Source: Spirosoma sp. 48-14 (GTDB lineage: Bacteria > Bacteroidota > Bacteroidia > Cytophagales > Spirosomataceae). Taken from it: DNA of 64,000 nucleotides. Shown piece after piece: positions 17,326 to 23,784 of the stretch. The stretch covers positions 152,993 through 216,992 of the forward strand of contig NZ_MKUD01000022.1 of NCBI RefSeq assembly GCF_001898575.1, written 5' to 3'. The position numbers were made by a program, and so were the translations under genes. Under the pieces are notes generated by a model. It saw nothing but the letters and a program-made list of their open reading frames with translations, was not told where the DNA came from and searched no databases. The stretch's first letter is position 1; every line of letters starts with the position of its first letter.

Positions 17326-17955
17326 ATGAAAGCACTGTCTAAGTCGTTGTTTTTCCTGCTTTTTGGTCTTGTTGTTCTGGCTTCCTGTAGCCGTCCGGTT
17401 GCCTATTTTCAACCCAGCGCCCGTGAGCATTATGCGTCAACACAACCTAAATCAATTGCTCCCACTACTCCTGTCGAAACTACAGTTCCTACAGAAACAA
17501 ATATCTCTACCCCCGAAGTGGCTCCGGCTGTAGCAGCTCCAGCGCCGGCTGAACAACTTGCTCAGGCAAAAGAAGCCGTTAGCCAGGTAGAAGCCTACGT
17601 TCGTAACGATAGCAAACTGGCGTCGAACAAGAAGCTGGCTAAACGGATGGCCCGGCTGAATGAAATGATGACGACTGCTACTGAAAAGGCCGCCGTATCG
17701 ACAACAACCGCTTCCACCAAAAAAATGACGTTCATGGAGCGGACCATGCTGAAAAAGCTTGATAAGAAAATTAAAAACCATGTAGCGCCCGAGAAAACGA
17801 ACGTAATGGATCGCAACGTTCGTCTGGGGCTGATCATTGGTCTGATTGGTTTACTGCTATGGCTGCTGGGTGGTGCCAGTGTGCTGGCTGTGATTGGTCT
17901 GATCATGTTCGTTGTCGGCTTAGTACTGGTGCTGATCGGTGTTATTAATGGCTAA
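17326..17955 (+). CDS. Lipoprotein of a tandem paralogous family, copy 3
   Basis: 209 residues, most similar to copy 1: lipobox Cys21 (LVVLASC) followed directly by SRPVAYFQPSAREHY, then a Thr/Pro/Ala-rich linker to about residue 80. The core is AYVRNDSKLASNKKLAKRMARL, the basic helix MTFMERTMLKKLDKKIKNH, and the C-terminal hydrophobic pair GLIIGLIGLLLWLLGG and VIGLIMFVVGLVLVLIGVI. The function is unknown. The gene ends 19 bp before the alpha/beta hydrolase start, so those two may be co-transcribed. The conserved N-terminal block next to the lipidated Cys suggests a binding site at the membrane surface. Confidence 0.75.
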   Translation: MKALSKSLFFLLFGLVVLASCSRPVAYFQPSAREHYASTQPKSIAPTTPVETTVPTETNISTPEVAPAVAAPAPAEQLAQAKEAVSQVEAYVRNDSKLASNKKLAKRMARLNEMMTTATEKAAVSTTTASTKKMTFMERTMLKKLDKKIKNHVAPEKTNVMDRNVRLGLIIGLIGLLLWLLGGASVLAVIGLIMFVVGLVLVLIGVING

Positions 17956-17974
17956 CTGCTAACCTAACGTTGGC

Positions 17975-18694
17975 ATGAGCCAATCTCCTGTTATTTGCCT
18001 CATCCACGGTCACGGCGTAGATGCTTCCATCTGGGATAGCATCTACGCCGATTTGGCATTGGAGACCCGCGTGTTGAAACCTGACTTCGCCTATCTGACG
18101 AGCCATCATACCATTGAAGCCTATGCTGAGGACTTATACACCCAGTTACAGACTGCACAGGTGGATCAGGTCGTTCTGGTTGGCCATTCGATGGGCGGGT
18201 ATATTGCCCTTGCATTTGCCGAGCAACATCCCGCTATGATTCATGGCCTGGTTTTGTACCACTCAACGGCCCTTGCCGATGACGAAAATCGCAAGGAAGT
18301 ACGCCGACATGCGATCGAGGACTTGAAAACGAACGGATCGGCTCCCTTTATTCAGAAACAGCTACCGAAAATGGTTGCTCCCGATTACCCCGTCGATAAG
18401 ACGCAGCAGTTAATAGATCGGTTTATCAAGTTGCCTGCCGATGCACTCATTGCAGGCATGTCAGCGATGGCCGGTCGCCCTGATCGGACGCATGTGTTGC
18501 GTGAAGCTACCTATCCGATTTTGCTGGTGCTGGGTCGGAACGATCAGATTATTGCCCACGATAAAGCGGCTGATCTAGCCAATCTTTCGGATTACATTCG
18601 TATCGAAACGATTGAGGATGCAGGGCATTTAAGTATGGTTGAGCAACCCGGCGAATCGTTTCAGATACTCAAAGCATTCGGCACTTTGTGTTAG
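17975..18694 (+). CDS. Alpha/beta-fold hydrolase
   Basis: 239 residues of the classical alpha/beta hydrolase fold, cytoplasmic. The oxyanion-hole motif HGHGVDASIW is near the N-terminus, and the nucleophile elbow is VGHSMGGYIAL (Ser). The acid is Asp in VLGRNDQIIA and the base is His in AGHLSMVEQP. A small cap region is present between. The substrate cannot be assigned; the set resembles esterases and haloperoxidase-like hydrolases. It begins 19 bp after lipoprotein copy 3 and ends at an intrinsic terminator, so it may be the last gene of that short unit. Confidence 0.85.
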   Translation: MSQSPVICLIHGHGVDASIWDSIYADLALETRVLKPDFAYLTSHHTIEAYAEDLYTQLQTAQVDQVVLVGHSMGGYIALAFAEQHPAMIHGLVLYHSTALADDENRKEVRRHAIEDLKTNGSAPFIQKQLPKMVAPDYPVDKTQQLIDRFIKLPADALIAGMSAMAGRPDRTHVLREATYPILLVLGRNDQIIAHDKAADLANLSDYIRIETIEDAGHLSMVEQPGESFQILKAFGTLC

Positions 18695-18719
18695 AATAGG
18701 CAAATTGGTAAATAAATTG

Positions 18720-18743
18720 GGAAGCTTAGCGGCTTCCTTTTTT
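18720..18743 (+). terminator. Intrinsic terminator after the alpha/beta hydrolase
   Basis: A 6-bp stem, GGAAGC with GCTTCC, and a 6-nt loop followed by six T. Confidence 0.75.
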
Positions 18744-18849
18744 GTTTTAAGCCCATTTTCAACGGATTATCCGTAAACTTGCACCTCATTTTTTTCAATA
18801 ACCTGCTGACAAAACCCAGTTTGGGGGAGTCGGCTAATTGTTTACTAGA

Positions 18850-19986
18850 ATGGCTGAGCTTTTTAACGTGTACCCGTTGTACGACATTGAGCCTGTTCGC
18901 GCTCAGGGTAGCTATCTTTGGGATGTCAATGGCACCCAATATCTGGACCTTTATGGTGGTCATGCCGTGATTTCGGTAGGGCATACTCACCCCCGGTACG
19001 TAAAAGCACTGACCGATCAGTTAAATAAGATTGCGTTTTACTCTAATTCGGTCAAAATTCCTCAGCAACAGGAACTTGCCGATAAGCTGGGAGCTATTTC
19101 AGGACATCCGGATTATGCGTTGTTTTTATGTAATTCTGGGGCGGAAGCCAACGAAAATGCCTTAAAACTAGCGTCATTCCACAATGGACGAACTAAGGCT
19201 GTTGCGTTTACGAAGTCGTTCCACGGCCGTACGGCTGGGGCTGTAGCCGTTACAGACAACCCATCAATAGTAGCTCCCATTAACTATAAAGAGCACGTTA
19301 CGTTCTTGCCCTATAACGATGTAGAAGCCGTAAAAGCAGGTATTACCTCCGAAACATGCGCCGTTATTGTTGAAGGAATCCAGGGCGTTGGCGGTATTCA
19401 GGTGGCAACAGATGCGTTTTTGCAAACACTCCGCCAGCGTTGCGATGAAACAGGGGCTATCCTGATTCTGGATGGTGTTCAATGTGGCTATGGACGTTCT
19501 GGTAAATTTTTCTCGCACCAGTACAGCGGTATCGAAGCGGATATTATTTCAATGGCAAAGGGTATGGGGAACGGGTTTCCAATTGGTGGGATTCTGATTT
19601 CGCCCAAATTTAAAGCCACTCATGGTATGCTGGGAACTACCTTTGGGGGTAATCACCTGGCGTGTGCAGCCGCCATTGCCGTACTGGATATTATGAAGGA
19701 CGAGGGTTTGATGGAAAATGCGCTTCGTGTGGGTAATTACCTCATGGATGGTATCCGACAGGTTGGTGGCTACAAAGACTTGCGTGGTCGTGGCCTGATG
19801 ATTGGGATCGAATACGATTTTCCTGTCGATTCGCTACGTAAAGCGCTGCTGTTCGATCATAAACAGTTTACCGGTGTAGCTGGGAAGAACACGATTCGTT
19901 TACTCCCCTCATTGGCTATCGGGGTAGATGAAGCCGATCAATTTCTGGAAGCGTTGCAATTGTGTTTGAAGGCGGAAGTTGCTTAG
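18850..19986 (+). CDS. argD: Acetylornithine (or succinylornithine) aminotransferase
   Basis: PLP-dependent class III aminotransferase converting N-acyl-glutamate semialdehyde to N-acyl-ornithine in arginine synthesis. 378 residues from the ATG at 18850; a TTG at 18838 would add four. Motifs seen are LFNVYPLYDIEPVRAQGSYLWD at the N-terminus, NSGAEANENALKLA (phosphate binding), SFHGRTAGAVAVT, ILDGVQCGYGRSGKF with the PLP-contacting Asp, and the Schiff-base Lys in ISMAKGMGNGFPIGG. It begins the argD-argF'-argB cluster, but the 222-bp gap after it contains a short tandem repeat, so strict operon structure is uncertain. Confidence 0.93.
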   Translation: MAELFNVYPLYDIEPVRAQGSYLWDVNGTQYLDLYGGHAVISVGHTHPRYVKALTDQLNKIAFYSNSVKIPQQQELADKLGAISGHPDYALFLCNSGAEANENALKLASFHNGRTKAVAFTKSFHGRTAGAVAVTDNPSIVAPINYKEHVTFLPYNDVEAVKAGITSETCAVIVEGIQGVGGIQVATDAFLQTLRQRCDETGAILILDGVQCGYGRSGKFFSHQYSGIEADIISMAKGMGNGFPIGGILISPKFKATHGMLGTTFGGNHLACAAAIAVLDIMKDEGLMENALRVGNYLMDGIRQVGGYKDLRGRGLMIGIEYDFPVDSLRKALLFDHKQFTGVAGKNTIRLLPSLAIGVDEADQFLEALQLCLKAEVA

Positions 19987-20160
19987 AGGCCAAGCTAAAA
20001 AGTTATAGTTGAATTGAAAGCAGTTGAGTCATTGATCGATGCTCATCTTGCGCAGATGATGACCAACTTACGCTTATCCGGATGTCGGTTAGGGCTATTG
20101 ATTAACGTTAATGTGACACTCCTGAAAAACGGTGTGTAGGGTGGTAACTAATCTATAAAC

Positions 20161-20197
20161 ACTTTGTGATCTTTGCGAAATACTTAGCGCCTTTGCG
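20161..20197 (+). repeat. Decayed tandem repeat of about 9 bp before argF'
   Basis: The segment contains ACTTTGTGAT, CTTTGCGAAA, a degenerate TACTTAGCGC and CTTTGCG, a repeat of about 9-10 bp with core CTTTGNG. It ends 11 bp before the argF' start. It resembles the short repeats at 21184 and 48695 in position and style. Confidence 0.5.
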
Positions 20198-20208
20198 TTT
20201 TATTACAA

Positions 20209-21183
20209 ATGACTAATTTTCTTTCCCTTTCCGACGTCGTAAATCTGGATGCCCTTATCCAATCGGGCATTGATGCCAAAGCCAACCCGTTTGCTGACCA
20301 ACACCTTGGTAAGAATAAAACCATCGGTCTGATTTTCTTCAATTCCAGCCTGCGTACGCGGATAAGCACGCAGAAAGCGGCTCAAAACCTGGGATTGAAT
20401 GTCATAACGATGAACGTTGGACAGGATAGCTGGGGACTCGAAATGGAGGACGGTGTGATCATGAATAGCGACAAGGCCGAACACGTTCGGGAAGCTGCCG
20501 CTGTAATTGGTCGCTACTGCAACATCATAGGTATTCGTGCATTTGCCGAACTCAAAGACCGCGCAAAAGACTATCAGGAGCAGGTAATGCACCAGTTTGC
20601 AAAGTATGCGGGTGTTCCTATTGTGAACCTTGAATCGGCTACCCGGCATCCCTTACAGTCACTGGCCGACTGCATTACCATTGAAGAAGTTAAACGCCAA
20701 ACGCCTACATTACCTGCTAAACCTAAAGTAGTGCTGACCTGGTTGCCCCATTTTAAGCCACTACCGCAGGCTGTTGCCAATTCGTTCTGCGAGTGGATGA
20801 ACGCCCGCGCCAAATCGGGGGATATAGAATTTGTCGTAACTCACCCCGAAGGCTATGAGTTAGCCCCTGAGTTTGTAGGAAATGCGCGAGTCATTTACAA
20901 TCAGGATGAAGCATTCGAAGGAGCTGACTTTATCTATGGTAAAAACTGGTCGTCGTATACGCATTATGGGCAGGTACTCACACAGGATCCATCCTGGGCA
21001 GTAACCATGAACGATATTCACCTGACCAACAATGGTAAGTTTATGCACTGCCTACCCGTTCGTCGGAATCTGAAAGTGGCTGACGAGGTACTTGATAGTC
21101 CGCATTCGTTGGTGATTGAACAAGCTGCCAATCGGGAGTGGTCGGCACAGGCGGTATTAAAGGAAATTTTAAAAAGTAATTGA
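20209..21183 (+). CDS. argF': N-acyl-ornithine carbamoyltransferase (acetyl- or succinyl-)
   Basis: Carbamoyl-phosphate transferase acting on N-acylated ornithine, the Bacteroidota/Xanthomonas variant of arginine synthesis. 324 residues, usual for the group and distinct from ArgF. The carbamoyl-phosphate motif is SSLRTR (46-51), with GQDSWGLEMEDGVIM after it, then ATRHPLQSLAD, KNWSSYTHYGQ and HCLPVRRN near the end. As recalled from structural work, residue 90 is Pro in the succinylornithine enzyme of Bacteroides fragilis, with Glu at the equivalent place in the Xanthomonas acetylornithine enzyme. Here residue 90 is Ala (DKAEHVREA), so the acyl group used is unclear. Confidence 0.92.
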   Translation: MTNFLSLSDVVNLDALIQSGIDAKANPFADQHLGKNKTIGLIFFNSSLRTRISTQKAAQNLGLNVITMNVGQDSWGLEMEDGVIMNSDKAEHVREAAAVIGRYCNIIGIRAFAELKDRAKDYQEQVMHQFAKYAGVPIVNLESATRHPLQSLADCITIEEVKRQTPTLPAKPKVVLTWLPHFKPLPQAVANSFCEWMNARAKSGDIEFVVTHPEGYELAPEFVGNARVIYNQDEAFEGADFIYGKNWSSYTHYGQVLTQDPSWAVTMNDIHLTNNGKFMHCLPVRRNLKVADEVLDSPHSLVIEQAANREWSAQAVLKEILKSN

Positions 21184-21259
21184 AACGCAGCGGCATAGAG
21201 AGTACAGAGCAACTTAATTAAGTACGACTAGTTCTCTATACTCTACGTGCCTTTGTGTT
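21184..21259. repeat. Inverted pair of decayed short tandem repeats before argB
   Basis: AACGCAGCGGCATAGAGAG plus TACAGAG (21184-21209) is related to the reverse complement of the right segment at 21232-21259 (AACACAAAGGCACGTAGAG, then TATAGAGAA). Both arms have a period of about 8-9 bp with AGAG and GGCA cores. The pair fills the argF'-argB gap and ends 8 bp before the argB start. Confidence 0.5.
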
Positions 21260-21267
21260 GATAAAAC

Positions 21268-22050
21268 ATGAATACACTTACTGTTATTAAAATAGGGGGG
21301 AATGTCATCGACGACCCGGCTGCTTTACATCGTTTTCTAACGGCTTTTGCTGGTTTATCAGGCGCTAAAGTGCTTATTCATGGGGGCGGTAAGGTAGCTA
21401 CTCAGGTTGCCGAAAAATTGGGTATCCAGACCACTATGGTCGAAGGTCGGCGCATTACCGATCAGCCAATGCTCGACGTCGTGACGATGGTTTATGGCGG
21501 TCTGGTCAACAAGCAGGTAGTAGCTAAGCTTCAGTCGCTAGAGGTGAATGCTATTGGCCTGACAGGAGCGGATGGGGGCACTGTTCTGGCCCGGAAGCGA
21601 CCCGTAAAAGATATTGATTACGGTATGGTTGGCGATATTGAAGAAGTTGATTCGGGGCAGATTCAGTTTTTTCTTCGCCAGGATTTAACACCGGTTTTCG
21701 CTCCTATTACATACAATACGGCTGGTAACTTGCTTAATACCAACGCCGATACAATGGCTTCGGCTATTGCTGTTGATATGGTCAAGCACAATCAGGTGAC
21801 GCTGATTTACTGCTTTGAGAAAAAAGGGGTGTTGAAAGATCCGAATGACGATACCAGTGTCATTAACGAACTCAACCCCAGCGCATACGCTGACTATAAA
21901 GCGGCTGGAACAATCAACAAAGGCATGATTCCGAAACTGGACAATGCCTTTAAAGCATTAGAAAATGGAGTTTCGAAAGTGATTATCTGCCATGCCGATG
22001 AACTGGCTTCGGCGGTCAATCAGGGAGCAGGAACAACGCTACAACTATAA
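21268..22050 (+). CDS. argB: Acetylglutamate kinase
   Basis: Amino-acid kinase family enzyme that phosphorylates N-acyl-glutamate, the second step of arginine synthesis. 260 residues, typical of the short, non-arginine-inhibited form. Motifs are VIKIGGNVIDD at the N-terminus (phosphate-binding Lys and Gly-Gly), LIHGGGKVATQVAEKLG, VEGRRITD (acyl-glutamate contacts), NTNADTMASAIAVDM, and INKGMIPKLDNAFKALENGV near the end. In a succinyl-type pathway it would act on N-succinylglutamate. A strong bidirectional terminator follows. Confidence 0.95.
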   Translation: MNTLTVIKIGGNVIDDPAALHRFLTAFAGLSGAKVLIHGGGKVATQVAEKLGIQTTMVEGRRITDQPMLDVVTMVYGGLVNKQVVAKLQSLEVNAIGLTGADGGTVLARKRPVKDIDYGMVGDIEEVDSGQIQFFLRQDLTPVFAPITYNTAGNLLNTNADTMASAIAVDMVKHNQVTLIYCFEKKGVLKDPNDDTSVINELNPSAYADYKAAGTINKGMIPKLDNAFKALENGVSKVIICHADELASAVNQGAGTTLQL

Positions 22051-22058
22051 CGAGTAAA

Positions 22059-22119
22059 AATTGGTCAGGCCATAGCCGTTCGTCCGATATAGATACGAAT
22101 GGCTATGGCCTGACCAATT
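22059..22119. terminator. 25-bp hairpin terminator between argB and NlpC genes
   Basis: AATTGGTCAGGCCATAGCC plus GTTCGT (22059-22083) pairs over its full length with 22095-22119, with a single G-T pair and an 11-nt loop. It sits between convergent genes. The flanking A and T runs are short, so it is best read as a bidirectional 3'-end structure. Confidence 0.8.
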
Positions 22120-22133
22120 GTATTGAAAAATGC

Positions 22134-22688
22134 TTATTTCTCGGCCAATAAATGGGCAACACGTCGGACTCCCATAAACCGACGCTGATAATAGCTGGCG
22201 TTTAGGTAGTCGTAGCGAACACCTCCATTCCAGGCGGAGTGTATAAATTTGATCTGATCGCCAATGACTTCGGTAATTAGGCCAACATGCCCGATCCGAT
22301 TGCTGCCTGAACTGTGACCTTTAAACAGAATCAGATCGCCAGGTTGCGCAGCGTCTTTATCGACGGCCGTTCCTACTGAACCCTGAGCAGCACTAGAGTG
22401 GGGGAGGGAAATGCCAAATTTATTGAAACAAAACCGGGTGAAGCCTGAGCAATCGAACCCATGCGTACTTGAACCACCCGATCGGTATCGAATGGAAAGA
22501 TGCCGTTTGGCAAAACTTAGTACCTCATTCACGAGCGGAATCTGCTCATAAAAACTTGTTTTTTCAGAAGATACGGTGGGTACGTCAGTTACGGCGGGTA
22601 CTTCGGACGTTACGGAGGATACGTTCTGTGCTTGAACGATGCTAAACGAGACAGTACAAAATACTGCCAGGAGCACTTTCTTCATCAT
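22134..22688 (-). CDS. NlpC/P60 family cell-wall cysteine hydrolase
   Basis: Exported peptidoglycan endopeptidase candidate of 184 residues. The signal peptide is KKVLLAVFCTVSFSIVQAQ, followed by a Ser/Thr/Val linker. The NlpC/P60 domain covers residues 52-180, with Cys80 in HGFDCSGFTRFCF, His134 in RIGHVGLITEV, and His150 in FIHSAWNGGVRYD as the third polar residue. The family cleaves D-Glu to diaminopimelate-type linkages in stem peptides. It is a single-domain enzyme with no SH3 or LysM targeting module. It is monocistronic. Confidence 0.9.
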   Translation of the reverse strand: MMKKVLLAVFCTVSFSIVQAQNVSSVTSEVPAVTDVPTVSSEKTSFYEQIPLVNEVLSFAKRHLSIRYRSGGSSTHGFDCSGFTRFCFNKFGISLPHSSAAQGSVGTAVDKDAAQPGDLILFKGHSSGSNRIGHVGLITEVIGDQIKFIHSAWNGGVRYDYLNASYYQRRFMGVRRVAHLLAEK

Positions 22689-22874
22689 AGAAATAGGTTA
22701 AAGCCAGGTTACATGTATAAAAGTATGGCATTGTGGTCAAACTACCTATTTTATGAGGAGGAATTTCTACAAGTTTTTCGAAATTTTTTGTGCCAGATTT
22801 ATTAAATCTCTGACCGTTAACTAATTGAGTGTTGCTATTTCGAGATTTTTATGAAAAGGATCTAGTTGAAACAA

Positions 22875-22907
22875 AACTTCCCGAAAGTTCAACGCTTTCG
22901 GGAAGTT
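22875..22907 (-). terminator. Intrinsic terminator of the four-helix membrane protein gene
   Basis: A perfect 13-bp stem (AACTTCCCGAAAG with CTTTCGGGAAGTT) and a 7-nt loop. Read on the minus strand it is followed by TTTTGTTT, 26 nt after the stop at 22933. Confidence 0.8.
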
Positions 22908-22932
22908 GATGAGCTTGCCTAGTTGAAGCTTG

Positions 22933-23367
22933 TTAGAACCAGCCTGCACCGACGATGCGGAAAGGCCAGGGGATGGAGGCCAGAATCAGGAGAAGGCCGA
23001 GGCCATAGAAAATACCAACTAGTCGATGTTTGGTTGTAGCGTCAGCGGCTCGTTTAGAGCGAGAATAGCCAATGGTGATCAGGGCAATGGCTATGAGCAT
23101 GCCTGTTGTATGTTCGACACTATAAAAGCGGTACATTTTCTCGCCTAACATACTGAAATTGACCTTTGGGCTAATAAACAGCAGGATCAGGCCAAGAATG
23201 AATTGGGTATGTATGGAAATGAGCGTAAACAAATAAAGCTTCCGATTGCCATCGGTATAACTGCCTCGACCCTGCCATTTGCTAATGCCAGTGCCAACGG
23301 CAGCAACCAATAAAACAAGAGCTACCCAGCGAAGCCCTGAGTGTGCATGAAGTAATCCAGAATACAT
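22933..23367 (-). CDS. Four-helix membrane protein, cytochrome b-like, unknown function
   Basis: 144 residues with four membrane helices. Conserved-looking histidines sit in or near each helix: HAHSGLRW (residues 7-9), TLISIHTQFILGL, YSVEHTTGMLIAI and TKHRLVGIFYGLGL. Proteins of this shape in Bacteroidota are often labelled cytochrome b because of the paired histidines. Heme binding is possible but not shown here. There is no signal peptide beyond the first helix. It is monocistronic, with its own terminator, and divergent from the DUF4286 gene. Confidence 0.7.
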   Translation of the reverse strand: MYSGLLHAHSGLRWVALVLLVAAVGTGISKWQGRGSYTDGNRKLYLFTLISIHTQFILGLILLFISPKVNFSMLGEKMYRFYSVEHTTGMLIAIALITIGYSRSKRAADATTKHRLVGIFYGLGLLLILASIPWPFRIVGAGWF

Positions 23368-23457
23368 AAAATGTCAGTTTAGCGTATAAATTGCTTTTGG
23401 GTAGCAAATAAACAACCAAAAGCTCAACTTACACTGACCATTTGGTGTTTCTGCGAT

Positions 23458-23760
23458 ATGATTCTATTTAATACTACCTATAGCGTTGCTACTGAAATAG
23501 CCGATGATTGGGTACGCTGGATGAAGCGGTTCTATTTACCTGCTGCCATAGCCACCGAACTTCCTGTGAGCTATAAAATTCTTCGTCTGCTGACGGAACT
23601 GGATAACGGGGGGACCACATTTTCAGTGCAGCTCGATTTTACCTCAAGGGCAGACTACGAAACCTACCTGGAGCATCATGCAGATACCCTACGTCAGCGG
23701 ATACAGCATCGGTTTGGCGGGCAGTTCGTTTCATTTGATACGCTTCTCCAGGAAGAGTGA
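23458..23760 (+). CDS. DUF4286 family protein
   Basis: Small cytosolic protein of 100 residues. The sequence MILFNTTYSVATEIADDWVRWMKRFYLPAAIATE and the later FSVQLDFTSRADYETYLEHHADTLRQRIQHRFGGQFVSFDTLL match DUF4286, a family of about 100 residues widespread in Bacteroidota with a ferredoxin-like pattern of helices and strands. The function is unknown. It is divergent from the four-helix membrane protein and convergent with the RND exporter gene, 24 bp away. Confidence 0.85.
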   Translation: MILFNTTYSVATEIADDWVRWMKRFYLPAAIATELPVSYKILRLLTELDNGGTTFSVQLDFTSRADYETYLEHHADTLRQRIQHRFGGQFVSFDTLLQEE

Positions 23761-23784
23761 TGAGTTGTCATGAAGGTGAAATGA

